This document shows positions 26,481-35,804 of a stretch of DNA of 64,000 bases, in pieces. The position numbers and the translations under genes are program-made. The DNA is taken from positions 1,798,001 to 1,862,000 of the forward strand of contig NZ_CP033367.1 in the NCBI RefSeq assembly GCF_013170845.1. The letters run 5' to 3'. The notes below the pieces were generated by a model that made no database searches, had not been told where the DNA came from, and worked only from the letters and a program-made list of their open reading frames with translations. Each line of letters starts with the position of its first letter. The first letter of the stretch is position 1. The DNA is from Mesorhizobium loti R88b (GTDB lineage: Bacteria > Pseudomonadota > Alphaproteobacteria > Rhizobiales > Rhizobiaceae).

Positions 26481-28375
26481 TCAACCGGCGCACCGTCCTT
26501 GGCCTCATGGCTTCGACATTTCTGCCGAGCCCGGTGCGCGCCGGCGATCTGGAGCCGGAATTTCTTCAGCCGCTGCTGGCGGCCAGGGCGCTGCCTGCAC
26601 TCGCCGAGCGCTTGCCCAAGCGTCCGCGCGCGTTGAATCTCGCTGCGATGGGCCGGCAGCCCGGCGAGTATGGCGGCACGCTGCGCACGATCATCGGCAG
26701 CCAGAAAGATATCCGGATGATGACGATCTATGGGTATGCTCGCCTGGTCGGCTACGACGAAAAGCTCAACATGCAACCCGACATTCTCGACAGTTTCGAC
26801 GTAGCGAATGATCGCGTCTTCACTTTCAAGATACGGGAAGGACATAAATGGTCTGACGGTAGCCTGCTGACGCCGGAAGATTTTCGCTATTGCTGGGAAG
26901 ATGTCTGGCTGAACGATGAACTTTCGGAAGGCGGGCTCGCCCCGGCCCTGCTGGCGGACGGCAAACCACCACGCTTCGAGATCGTCGATCCGTTGACGGT
27001 CCGCTATAGTTGGGATGCGCCCAATCCCGACTTCTTGCCCAAGCTCGCCGCTGCTTCGCCGCTATCGCTTGTTCTGCCGGCCGCCTATCTCAAGCAGTTC
27101 CACAAGAAATACCAGGATCCATTCCGGCTCGCCGGCCTGATGAAGGAGTACCGGACCCCGAAATGGACGCTCCTGCATATCCGCATGTCGCGGCAGTATC
27201 GACCGGAGAACCCGGAGCTGCCGACGCTCGATCCCTGGCAGAACCGGACCAAGCCGCCGGCTGAGCAGTTCATCTTCGAGCGCAACCCGTTCTTTCATCG
27301 AATAGACGAGAATGGCCGGCAACTGCCCTATGTTGACCGGATTGTCATGAATGTCAGCTCCTCGGCGATCATTTCCGCCAAGACCGGTGCGGGCGAGAGC
27401 GACCTGCAATGCATGGGAATTGACTTCGCCGACTACTCCTTCCTGAAGGACGCGGAGAAGCGTTACCCGGTGAAGATGCATCTCTGGAAACGTACACAGG
27501 GCTCGCGGCTGGCGCTGCTGCCCAATCTGAATTGTGCCGACCAGGTGTGGCGTGGCCTCTTCCGTGACGTGCGCGTGCGCCGCGCACTTTCGCTCGCTGT
27601 GGACAGGCGCGAGATCAACATGGCTGTGTTCTACGGATTGGCGCAGGAAAGTGCCGATACGGTCCTGCCGGAGAGCCCGCTCTACCGACCGGAATTCGCG
27701 AAAGCCTGGGTCACCCATGATCCCGACCAGGCCAATGCGCTGCTCGACGAGGTCGGGCTTCAGGCGCGTGACGATGACGGCTTGCGGATACTTCCCGACG
27801 GACGCCCGGCGCAGGTCATCGTGGAAACGGCCGGCGAAAGCACCCTGGAAACCGACGCGCTCGAACTCATCACCGATCACTGGCGCAAGATCGGCATTGC
27901 CCTGTTCATCCGGACTTCGCAGCGAGACATCTTCCGCAGCCGCGCGCTTGGCGGCGAGATCATGATGTCGATGTGGTCGGGCATCGACAACGGCGTGCCG
28001 ACCGCCGACATGAACCCGTACCAATTGGCCCCCACCATCGACGACCAGCTGCAATGGCCGCTCTGGGGTGCTCACTACTTGTCTCATGGCATGGTCGGTG
28101 AGGCGCCCGATCTTCCTCCTGTGGTCGAGCTGATGGCTTTGCTCAAGCGCTGGAACGCATCGACCGAAGCCGCGGAGCGCGCCGAAATCTGGAATTCAAT
28201 GCTGTCGATCTACACCGATCAGGTGTTTTCGATCGGCACGGTGAATGCAACGCATCAGCCGGTTCTGGCGTCCTCGCGGCTGCGCAACCTGCCTGACAAG
28301 GCGCTCTACGGCTACGACCCGACGGCCTATTTCGGTGTCTATATGCCGGATACATTCTGGCTTGGAGAGACCTGA
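26477..28375 (+). CDS. ABC importer periplasmic substrate-binding protein (SBP family 5)
   Basis: A 632-residue binding protein of the oligopeptide/dipeptide family. The TTG start at 26477 overlaps the preceding stop as TTGA and gives a twin-arginine-type signal ([20 protein letters not shown]). The mature part shows family landmarks: YGYARLVGYDEKLNMQPDIL, FTFKIREGHKWSDGSLLTPEDF and RDVRVRRALSLAVDRREI. The large size resembles rhizobial binding proteins for modified peptides or glyco-conjugates, but the ligand is unknown. It is followed after two bases by the first permease gene. Confidence 0.88.
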   Translation: MINRRTVLGLMASTFLPSPVRAGDLEPEFLQPLLAARALPALAERLPKRPRALNLAAMGRQPGEYGGTLRTIIGSQKDIRMMTIYGYARLVGYDEKLNMQPDILDSFDVANDRVFTFKIREGHKWSDGSLLTPEDFRYCWEDVWLNDELSEGGLAPALLADGKPPRFEIVDPLTVRYSWDAPNPDFLPKLAAASPLSLVLPAAYLKQFHKKYQDPFRLAGLMKEYRTPKWTLLHIRMSRQYRPENPELPTLDPWQNRTKPPAEQFIFERNPFFHRIDENGRQLPYVDRIVMNVSSSAIISAKTGAGESDLQCMGIDFADYSFLKDAEKRYPVKMHLWKRTQGSRLALLPNLNCADQVWRGLFRDVRVRRALSLAVDRREINMAVFYGLAQESADTVLPESPLYRPEFAKAWVTHDPDQANALLDEVGLQARDDDGLRILPDGRPAQVIVETAGESTLETDALELITDHWRKIGIALFIRTSQRDIFRSRALGGEIMMSMWSGIDNGVPTADMNPYQLAPTIDDQLQWPLWGAHYLSHGMVGEAPDLPPVVELMALLKRWNASTEAAERAEIWNSMLSIYTDQVFSIGTVNATHQPVLASSRLRNLPDKALYGYDPTAYFGVYMPDTFWLGET

Positions 28376-28377
28376 GC

Positions 28378-29376
28378 GTGCTTCGATATATTGTCTGGCG
28401 CATCGCCGTGATGGTTCCAACGTTGCTGGTCATATCGGCGCTGGTGTTCACGATCATCGAACTTCCGCCGGGCGACTATTTCGACAGCTATGTTGCCGAG
28501 CTTCGGGCCCAGGGCGAAGCGGTGGATTCCGATCGCATCCAGATGATGCGCAAGGAATATGGTTTCGACCAGCCGCCGGTCATTCGCTACTTCTATTGGG
28601 TCGGCGGAATGCTGCACGGCGATTTCGGCTATTCCTTCGAATATGAGCTGCCGGTTCGCGACGTCGTCGGCGACCGAATGTGGCTGACCGTGCTGGTTTC
28701 CTTCGTCACGATCATCGTCACCTGGCTCATCGCGTTTCCGATCGGCATGTACTCCGCCACGCATCAATACAGTTGGGGCGACTACGGCCTGACGTTCTTG
28801 GGCCTTCTCGGCCTTGCCATTCCGAACTTCATGCTGGCGTTGATCCTGATGTATTTTGCCAACATCTGGTTCGGCACGTCCATCGGCCATCTCATGGACC
28901 AGCAATATCTCGGCGAGCCGATGAGCTGGGCCAAGGCGCAGTCGATCCTCGCCCATCTCTGGATCCCGGTCTTGATCATCGGCACCGGGGGCACGGCAAG
29001 CATGATCCGGCGGCTGCGCGCCAATCTGCTCGATGAGCTACACAAGCAATATGTCGTGACCGCGCGCGCCAAAGGCCTTCATCCCTTCAAGGCGCTGGTA
29101 AAATATCCGCTGCGCATGGCGCTGAATTTCTTCATCTCCGACATCGGCTCTATCCTGCCGGCCATCATCTCCGGCGCCGAAATAACCGCGATCGTGCTGT
29201 CTTTGGAAACGACCGGGCCGATGCTGATCAGGGCGCTGCAGAGCCAGGACATGTATCTGGCAGGGTCGTTTCTGATGTTCCTCGCCTTCCTGACGGTCAT
29301 CGGTGTCCTGATTTCCGACCTGGCGCTGGCGCTGCTTGATCCACGAATTCGTTTGCAGGGCGGCAGCACCAAATGA
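28378..29376 (+). CDS. ABC importer permease (DppB/YejB-like)
   Basis: A 332-residue integral membrane protein with the DppB family N-terminus (LRYIVWRIAVMVPTLLVISA) and about six helices. The EAA loop that contacts the ATPase is visible around LRANLLDELHKQYVVTARAK, then GLHPFKALVKYPLR. It starts at GTG 28378, two bases after the binding-protein stop, and overlaps the next permease gene by ATGA. Together with the double ATPase and the second permease it forms a complete importer in the inner membrane. Confidence 0.92.
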   Translation: MLRYIVWRIAVMVPTLLVISALVFTIIELPPGDYFDSYVAELRAQGEAVDSDRIQMMRKEYGFDQPPVIRYFYWVGGMLHGDFGYSFEYELPVRDVVGDRMWLTVLVSFVTIIVTWLIAFPIGMYSATHQYSWGDYGLTFLGLLGLAIPNFMLALILMYFANIWFGTSIGHLMDQQYLGEPMSWAKAQSILAHLWIPVLIIGTGGTASMIRRLRANLLDELHKQYVVTARAKGLHPFKALVKYPLRMALNFFISDIGSILPAIISGAEITAIVLSLETTGPMLIRALQSQDMYLAGSFLMFLAFLTVIGVLISDLALALLDPRIRLQGGSTK

Positions 29377-30554
29377 GCACGCAATCGCCGCTGCCCGCTC
29401 CGGGTGCTCCACTGCAACACTACGTTTCCACCGCGCCCTTTGACCTGCAGTCGGTCGAGGCGATGACGCCCGAGCAATCGAAGGTCTATCAGGCGTCGCA
29501 GTTGCGGCTGATGTGGTGGAAATTCCGAAAGCACCGGATTGCCGTCGTATCCGGCATATTCCTGGCAGCGCTTTATTTCGGGATACTGATCTGCGAGTTC
29601 CTGGCGCCCTACAACCTGCACACGCGCAACATGGACTACATCTATTCGCCGCCGCAGCGGGTGCACCTGTTCCACAACGGCCAGCTTGTCGGGCCGTTCG
29701 TCTATGGCCGCCAGATGACGCTGGATATGGACACGCTCAAGCGGAACTACGTCGAGAAACAGGATGATGTTCAGCGAATCCGTTTCTTCTGCAAGGGCGA
29801 CAGTTACCGGTTCTGGGGCCTGATCGAAGGTGACAGGCATTTTGTCTGCCCTGCCGAAAACGGCCAGCTCTTTCTCGCCGGCACTGACAGGCTGGGGCGC
29901 GATGTGCTCTCGCGCATCATCTATGGCGCACGCATCTCACTGACAATCGGCCTCGTCGGCATCAGTTTCAGCTTTGTGCTCGGCATTGTCATCGGCGGAC
30001 TGGCCGGCTATCACGGCGGTATCTTCGACCTGATCGTTCAACGGATAATCGAAGTTCTGCAATCGATCCCCAGCATTCCGCTATGGCTGGCTCTGGCGGC
30101 GATCATGCCGATAACCTGGAGCCCGATCCTGATCTATTTCGGCATCACCGTCATCCTCGGGCTGATCCACTGGACCGGACTGGCGCGGGCCGTGCGTTCA
30201 AAGCTTCTAGCCTTGCGCGAGGAGGATTACGTTCTGGCCGCGCAATTGATGGGCGCCAGCAGCAGCCGCATCATCGGGCGTCACCTCATTCCCGGCTTCA
30301 TGTCGCATCTGATCGCGACGGCGACGATCTCCATACCCGGCATGATCCTGGGCGAGACGGCGCTGAGCTTCCTCGGGCTCGGGCTGAGGGCGCCGACAAC
30401 CAGCTGGGGCATCCTGCTCACCGAGGCACGCAGCGTCAGCGTGATCGCCTTCTATCCATGGCTGCTCTTGCCGATGCTCCCCGTCATTCTCGTCATCATG
30501 GCGTTCAACTTCTTCGGCGACGGGTTGCGGGACGCTGCGGACCCCTACAAGTGA
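29373..30554 (+). CDS. ABC importer permease (DppC/YejE-like)
   Basis: A 393-residue permease of the DppC family: a first helix (IAVVSGIFLAALYFGILICE), a long periplasmic loop of about 130 residues, then GTDRLGRDVLSRIIYGARIS and the EAA loop (LREEDYVLAAQLMGASSSRI). It ends with the typical FFGDGLRDAADPYK. The long loop with HNGQLVGPF-like sequence is characteristic of YejE-type permeases. It is the fourth and last gene of the importer operon. Confidence 0.92.
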   Translation: MSTQSPLPAPGAPLQHYVSTAPFDLQSVEAMTPEQSKVYQASQLRLMWWKFRKHRIAVVSGIFLAALYFGILICEFLAPYNLHTRNMDYIYSPPQRVHLFHNGQLVGPFVYGRQMTLDMDTLKRNYVEKQDDVQRIRFFCKGDSYRFWGLIEGDRHFVCPAENGQLFLAGTDRLGRDVLSRIIYGARISLTIGLVGISFSFVLGIVIGGLAGYHGGIFDLIVQRIIEVLQSIPSIPLWLALAAIMPITWSPILIYFGITVILGLIHWTGLARAVRSKLLALREEDYVLAAQLMGASSSRIIGRHLIPGFMSHLIATATISIPGMILGETALSFLGLGLRAPTTSWGILLTEARSVSVIAFYPWLLLPMLPVILVIMAFNFFGDGLRDAADPYK

Positions 30555-30751
30555 GATCGCTACTTCCGCCACGCCGGGGCCGCAGACCCCCCCGAATGGT
30601 CCTTGCCGGCGGCCTGCCTGGTTGTTGCAGCGTTCATCGTTCGCTTCTATAGGTGGCGAGACGCGATCGGAGTTTGGCGGGTCACCTTGAACCGGTTCTT
30701 ATCGCGGGCATTGCCTATTTTTTTGAGCAGGTTCAGGACACACAGACGCAT

Positions 30752-31231
30752 ATGAGTCGCCTCGATAATTTCATCAGCAGGATGAGCGCGCAGCGCGACA
30801 TTCTCAATCAAATCTGCCCCGAAGTGTCGAAGATGGAGGGGCCTGTGCTTGAGCTCGGCCTCGGCAATGGCCGGACGTTCCACCATCTGCGCGAGCGCCT
30901 GCCCGGGCGCCGGATTGTGGTGTTCGACCGCGAAGTCGGCGCACATGCCAGCTCCATACCCGACGCTGAAAACCTCGTGCTCGGCGAAATACGCGAGACG
31001 GCGGTCAGGTTCATCGGCATCGACGCCGCTCTTGTCCATGCCGACATCGGCACCGGCTATGACGATCGCGACGCAATAACCTCTACCTGGCTTCCCGATC
31101 TGATCGCGCGCCTGCTTCGCGTCGGCGGCTTCGCGGTCAGCGGCACGCCGCTCGATCACCCGCTGTTGCAACGCCTTCCGCCGCCGACTTCGGAGCCCGC
31201 CGATCGTTATTTTCTCAGCAGGCGCGTGTGA
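30752..31231 (+). CDS. Small SAM-dependent methyltransferase (Methyltransf_17-like)
   Basis: A 159-residue protein with a compact methyltransferase core. GPVLELGLGNGRTFHHLRER is motif I (GxGxGR variant), IVVFDREVGAH is motif II with the ribose-binding Asp, and AALVHADIGTGYDDRDA is motif IV. This pattern matches a small rhizobial family annotated as S-adenosylmethionine methyltransferase. ATG 30752 starts the conserved MSRLDNFISRM sequence; the upstream extension to 30653 does not look like the family. Substrate unknown. Confidence 0.8.
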   Translation: MSRLDNFISRMSAQRDILNQICPEVSKMEGPVLELGLGNGRTFHHLRERLPGRRIVVFDREVGAHASSIPDAENLVLGEIRETAVRFIGIDAALVHADIGTGYDDRDAITSTWLPDLIARLLRVGGFAVSGTPLDHPLLQRLPPPTSEPADRYFLSRRV

Positions 31232-31282
31232 GGGTGGAGACGATCCCACGTCCCCAGGGGCCAAGTTTTCGGGGCCAAGTCT

Positions 31283-32698
31283 TCAAGGGATCATATATAC
31301 TGCTATCTCCCGCTCAATGCCGCGCAGCGAAACCTCGTGGGGTTCGGGCGTCAGCGCGTTCCTGCGCAAAAGATCGGCGGTGAGATTGTCTTCAACCACC
31401 GCACGGGTGGCGAAGATCGCTTGGGCGTTGGCTAGGTTCTGGACCCGCGAAGCGATGTTGACCGTCTGGCCGAAATAGTCCTGCCGCTCGTTCATGGACA
31501 CGGCGATGCAAGGGCCGGCATGGACTCCGATCTTGAGAAGCAGATCCTCGCGCCCGCTCTTGTCGTTGAGCGCACGCATGGCATCGCGCATCCTGAGGGC
31601 CGCTGCAATCGCACGGTCAGGCGTCGCGAAGGTCGCCATCACCGCATCACCGATCGTCTTCACCACCGCGCCCGCCTCCGCCGCGACGATCTCGTGCAGA
31701 ACCTGGAAATGCGAGCGCACAAGATCGAACGCTGAAAGGTCGCCCACCCGCTCGTAAAGCGCGGTCGACCCGCGCAGGTCGGTGAACAGGAAAGTCAGGC
31801 TGGTGATCTTCAGGCGCTGGTTGATGTCGAGCGTATCCGTGCGATAGAGATCGCGGAACGTCTGGTTGGTGAGCAAGCGCTTGGCTGTGAGGAAGGGCCG
31901 GCGTTTGCCGAGGAGATCATGCAATTCCTGGCCGGCGATAAAGACCGTCGGCAGCACACGGGTGTCGGTCCTGTTTTCCAGCGAAATGCGCAACGGGCCG
32001 GGTTGCATCTCCAGCGTCTGGTTCTGGACATGGTCGCGGTCGAAGACCAAAGAGAGGCTTCGGCGCTCCTTTGTTGGTTCGCCCTTCACGTCGATGAACT
32101 GCGCTGAATGGGTGACCGGCTCGAAGATAATGATGAATTCGGACGGAAGCTGTATGGGCAGAACCGCCTTTTCACCGGGTGCAAGCTCGATATCCTCCAG
32201 CGAGAACGCTTCGATCGTTTTCGCGAAATCCTCGTCCGGCAGATCGACGCCGGACGCCCAGTAGATCTGGCGGAAATATTCCACCATCGGCAATTCGTGT
32301 GGATTGTGGGCGGCAATCCTGCGCACGCGGGGATTGACGGTGAATGTCACCTCAACCATCTCGTCGAGGGTCGGCGAATAGCCCTCGGCGCACAGCGCGC
32401 AGGTGTATTCGTCCTTCTGCATGGTTTTCAGCGTGGCGTTGGTGTCGAGCACGCCGCCACAGCCGGGGCACAGAACATTCCAGGAAATGTCGAAGACGCC
32501 CACCCGCGCCGCATGGAGAAAGGCGCCTATGGCGCGCTCCTCGTCGAGGCCATGCTTGCTGGCGAAGGCCGGCGCATTGATGCGGCAAAGTTCGCGGTCC
32601 TTGCCCTCCGAGATGGTTCGCTGGATCGCGTCGATTGCCTGTGGATCGACATCGGTCGATTGCCGCAGAAGCGAGAACAGATCCTGAGCTTCGTTCAT
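31283..32698 (-). CDS. Class III adenylate/guanylate cyclase with zinc-site N-terminal domain
   Basis: A 471-residue cytoplasmic protein. The N-terminal part (about 1-270, DUF5939-like) has two Cys pairs (CPGC at 77-80, CALC at 100-103) that look like a zinc site. The C-terminal cyclase domain has FLFTDLRGSTALYE (metal Asp), VVKTIGDAVMATF (purine-specifying Lys and second metal Asp) and RQDYFGQTVNIASRVQ (specificity Asp, transition-state Asn and Arg). The full ATP-type set is present, so it is a good candidate for a genuine adenylate cyclase, unlike the 23102 product. Confidence 0.9.
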   Translation of the reverse strand: MNEAQDLFSLLRQSTDVDPQAIDAIQRTISEGKDRELCRINAPAFASKHGLDEERAIGAFLHAARVGVFDISWNVLCPGCGGVLDTNATLKTMQKDEYTCALCAEGYSPTLDEMVEVTFTVNPRVRRIAAHNPHELPMVEYFRQIYWASGVDLPDEDFAKTIEAFSLEDIELAPGEKAVLPIQLPSEFIIIFEPVTHSAQFIDVKGEPTKERRSLSLVFDRDHVQNQTLEMQPGPLRISLENRTDTRVLPTVFIAGQELHDLLGKRRPFLTAKRLLTNQTFRDLYRTDTLDINQRLKITSLTFLFTDLRGSTALYERVGDLSAFDLVRSHFQVLHEIVAAEAGAVVKTIGDAVMATFATPDRAIAAALRMRDAMRALNDKSGREDLLLKIGVHAGPCIAVSMNERQDYFGQTVNIASRVQNLANAQAIFATRAVVEDNLTADLLRRNALTPEPHEVSLRGIEREIAVYMIP

Positions 32699-32889
32699 CG
32701 TGCAGGCTCCGGAAAATGCGCCTCCCGAGGCGTGTTGACCGGACCGCTCCTTGGTCCGAGTGATTCATTTTACGTCGAAACGGATCGTACGGCCATTCGA
32801 ATAGACAAGTCTGGTGACAGCTCGATTTCCATCGGACCGCAAGCGGCACTATGATGGTCAACGGGTATTCACCTTTTGGGGCCCTTTCC

Positions 32890-33711
32890 ATGCAGACGTC
32901 CGACAATCCGCCATTTCCAGCAGCCCTGCGCATTTTCTCCGCTGGGGTCATCATCGTCCTGATCGTGGGCGCCGGCCTGTTTTTCGCGCCGGCGCTGGTC
33001 AAGCCGCGCTGGCCCTGGCCCGTCACGCCATTCAGTGCCCGCTTCCTCGGCGGCTTCTACACCGCCGAAATGGCGGTGATGGCGGCGCTCTTGTTCTGGA
33101 ACCGCTGGTCGCCCGGCAGGCTAGTGCTTGTCATGGCCTTTATCTTCACCGTTATCGTGTCGGCGGTTTCGTTGATCAATCTGGGCTATTTCAACTTCGA
33201 GCGCAAAGCGGCCTGGCTCTGGTTCCTGGTTTATCTTGCCTCGGCCGCGGTATCCGGGCTCTTCCTGTGGTGGGCCAGGGGCCGTCCTTCAGCAAAAGGC
33301 GTGACCCTAAACCCGGCATGGCGCGGCTACATGTTGGCGGAAACGGTGATCCTTGGCCTCTACGGCGTCGGCATGTTGCTGTTTCCCCAAGTGGTTAGCA
33401 GCAGCTGGCCATGGCCGGTCGATCCCTTCCACGGCCAGGTCTACAGCGCCATCTTCCTCGCCGGCGCCGGTGGCACATACCTCGTCTGGAGAAGTGCGCC
33501 CCGCGAGGAACTGCTGGTGCTCGGCCTGGCGCAATTTCTGGTCGGCTTGCTTGCCATCCTTGGCTTGGTCATCACCGACGCCGCGGTGCACCGGATCGAC
33601 TGGACGGCGACTAAAACATTGTGCTGGCTCGCCCTTTTCGGCTGGATCGCCGTCAGCGGCATCTTCAAACTCTACGCCGCTTCCCGCCATTTCAGCTCGC
33701 AACCGGTATAA
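32890..33711 (+). CDS. Multi-pass membrane protein with internal duplication
   Basis: A 273-residue protein with about eight hydrophobic helices. The two halves are related: each contains a WPWPV(T/D)PF motif after its first helix (RWPWPVTPFSARFLGGFYTA and SWPWPVDPFHGQVYSAIFLA), followed by similarly placed helices. I recognise no named family. It starts at ATG 32890, with ATG 32851 as a longer option, and stands alone between a divergent cyclase gene and an acetyltransferase gene. The repeated Trp-Pro-Trp-Pro loops could line a pore or binding site, but no function can be claimed. Confidence 0.72.
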   Translation: MQTSDNPPFPAALRIFSAGVIIVLIVGAGLFFAPALVKPRWPWPVTPFSARFLGGFYTAEMAVMAALLFWNRWSPGRLVLVMAFIFTVIVSAVSLINLGYFNFERKAAWLWFLVYLASAAVSGLFLWWARGRPSAKGVTLNPAWRGYMLAETVILGLYGVGMLLFPQVVSSSWPWPVDPFHGQVYSAIFLAGAGGTYLVWRSAPREELLVLGLAQFLVGLLAILGLVITDAAVHRIDWTATKTLCWLALFGWIAVSGIFKLYAASRHFSSQPV

Positions 33712-33788
33712 TAAGGTGCAGAGACGGCTGGATTTTCAGGTGACGTCCGGTGCATCGTGCCGAGCCGATTGCCTTCGCCGGAAACGCC

Positions 33789-34307
33789 ATGAGCAGCACG
33801 ACCTCCGCTGAGAAAATCCAGCCGCAGCTCCGCGCCGTTAGGCCGAGCGATGCGGAGGCGCTTTGCGCCATCTTCAACATGCCGGGCTTCCGCTGGGGTA
33901 CGCTCAGGATGCCTTTCGAGATGGTGGAGCAGGTGGAGCGGCGCATCGCCAAGTCCGGCCAGGAAACCACCTGGATCGTTGCCGAGTTGGACGGCAAGGT
34001 CGTCGGCCATGGCAACCTTGTTGTGCAGGGTTCGCCGCGCCGTTCGCATATCGGCGAGATCAATATCGGCCTTGACGATGGCTTTGTCGGCAAGGGCATC
34101 GGCTCTGCCATACTTGGCGCGCTGCTTGATGTAGCCGACAACTGGCGCGCCCTGAAGCGGGTCGAATTGACCGTCTATGCCGACAACGAACCGGCCATCC
34201 GTCTCTACGCAAGCCATGGCTTCGAGGTCGAAGGCCGGCATGTGAAGGCCGGTTTTACCGACGGCCAGTACCACGACCTCCTGAGCATGGCCCGGCTGCG
34301 GTTCTGA
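33789..34307 (+). CDS. GNAT-family N-acetyltransferase
   Basis: A 172-residue acetyltransferase. The acetyl-CoA motif A is clear: INIGLDDGFVGKGIGSAILG with the (Q/R)xxGxG/A loop as VGKGIG. Motif B follows as VELTVYADNEPAIRLYASHG, then FEVEG, the usual end of RimJ/RimL-like GNATs. It acetylates a small amine or protein N-terminus; the substrate is unknown. ATG 33789 is preferred over GTG 33750 because the fold begins just after it. It is followed 50 bases later by an unknown gene. Confidence 0.88.
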   Translation: MSSTTSAEKIQPQLRAVRPSDAEALCAIFNMPGFRWGTLRMPFEMVEQVERRIAKSGQETTWIVAELDGKVVGHGNLVVQGSPRRSHIGEINIGLDDGFVGKGIGSAILGALLDVADNWRALKRVELTVYADNEPAIRLYASHGFEVEGRHVKAGFTDGQYHDLLSMARLRF

Positions 34308-34357
34308 GATCCGCTGTCTCCCTTGGCGTTTGCACCGCAAGCGGCTAGACGGGACCA

Positions 34358-35743
34358 ATGACCGCCGTCTTTGACCCAACCCCTGCGCCTCCGGCAGAAA
34401 TTCTGGCTGTGCTGTCGCGGCTCTGCCCGGAAGTCGTGCGTGACATCGAGCAGAACTGGAATGCACCGGTTTCCGATTACGCGTGCCATCTGTGGCGGCC
34501 GGTGGCAAGGCCTGCATCGGGCCTGGCGATCGCTGCCCGCTCGATCCTGCGCGAAGTCCTGCAGCCGCGCCTCGGTATGATCATGCTGCCTGAGGAGATC
34601 GGCAAGGCGCTCGACGAGTTCGAGCACAGACCGGTGATTCAGTCCGGCCTGCACTGCCTGCTTCTTATGGACCGGATCACCTTCGATGCCCTCCTGCTTG
34701 CCTGGCTCGGTGCGGTCGAAAACGGGCTGTCGGCCTTCTTCTGCTTCATGGGAACGACGATGACCATGGAGACCATCGGCCGGGAGGGGCCGGGGTGGCT
34801 CGATATCGGCGACGACAAGGTCAACCTGTTTGGCATGGGGCGCCACAAACTGTGCCGCAAAAGCGCATGCGCGGCCGGCCCCGTGACCCTCAATAAGCGC
34901 GCGCTCGAAGCGGTGGGCGATGAAACGGATGCCAGTCGCTGGCTGGGCACTCTGCTTGCCAGCCAGGACAAGGTGTTTGGAACTGCCGCCGATGCGCTGA
35001 CAGCCCTCAACGAGGATCTGGTCGCCGATTGGGATCGTTCCGGCATGGCCCGGCCGGTTTTCATCGACGATCGGCTCGCCGCTTCTGCCATGGCGCGGCA
35101 TCTGGAAGATGACGGCAGCCTTCTTTCCAGGCTGCTCTTTGAGCCTGCAAGGCGCCAACGTCTCGAACGTGCCTTGGAAGAGGCCGCATCGGGCCCTTTC
35201 GGCAGATTCCTGCCCAATGCCACGGACTATTTCTGGGGCATCCGCGAGGAGCGCGTGCGCAAGCTCGTCCTCGCGAACGGACACCTGATCGAGCCTGACA
35301 GGCCGCATGGCCTTTCCATCCCGTTCGAGCGGCAGCATCTCAAGCAGGCGCTGCTGGACGGCCTGCTGCTGCCGAACCTGTTCCTGACGTTCCTCGTCCT
35401 AGCCATATTGCCGCGGGTGCGGGTTGTGGGCGGCCTGAGACAGATTGGCTATGTAGCGCTTTTCCACTCCATCCTGCTAGCTGCACTAGATGAGACCGCG
35501 CCGGAAGAGCGCGATCTGGCTGCGGAGCTGCAGGTTCGGGAAAATGCCTGGGGCATGCGGGTCATCGATGAAGAGATCTCGGTCCGCGAGCAGCTTGCCG
35601 GCCTGCCGGAAGGGGCGCTCTTCCCCGACCTGCTACGGCAATACCGTTTGCGGACTTTTGCAGAGACGACCGACGACCTGAAATTGGTTCGCGAAAACGC
35701 CCGATGGCGCAAGATCGGCCAGGCGGGGATCAACGCGACCTGA
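34358..35743 (+). CDS. Hypothetical protein, 461 residues, no recognised family
   Basis: A long, codon-normal frame with good start context. The protein is mixed alpha/beta with a hydrophobic segment near residues 340-375 (LLLPNLFLTFLVLAILPRV), a possible short membrane or core helix. A Cys-containing stretch (GRHKLCRKSACAAG) near residue 165 might bind metal. No catalytic motif is recognised. It sits between an acetyltransferase and a convergent cyclase/TPR gene. I cannot assign a function. Confidence 0.6.
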   Translation: MTAVFDPTPAPPAEILAVLSRLCPEVVRDIEQNWNAPVSDYACHLWRPVARPASGLAIAARSILREVLQPRLGMIMLPEEIGKALDEFEHRPVIQSGLHCLLLMDRITFDALLLAWLGAVENGLSAFFCFMGTTMTMETIGREGPGWLDIGDDKVNLFGMGRHKLCRKSACAAGPVTLNKRALEAVGDETDASRWLGTLLASQDKVFGTAADALTALNEDLVADWDRSGMARPVFIDDRLAASAMARHLEDDGSLLSRLLFEPARRQRLERALEEAASGPFGRFLPNATDYFWGIREERVRKLVLANGHLIEPDRPHGLSIPFERQHLKQALLDGLLLPNLFLTFLVLAILPRVRVVGGLRQIGYVALFHSILLAALDETAPEERDLAAELQVRENAWGMRVIDEEISVREQLAGLPEGALFPDLLRQYRLRTFAETTDDLKLVRENARWRKIGQAGINAT

Positions 35744-35804
35744 ACCTCGCGCGAGGCCTCATTTCAGGTTGATTTTCTGGTGCGCAGCCGCATGGCTTCA
35801 TTTG

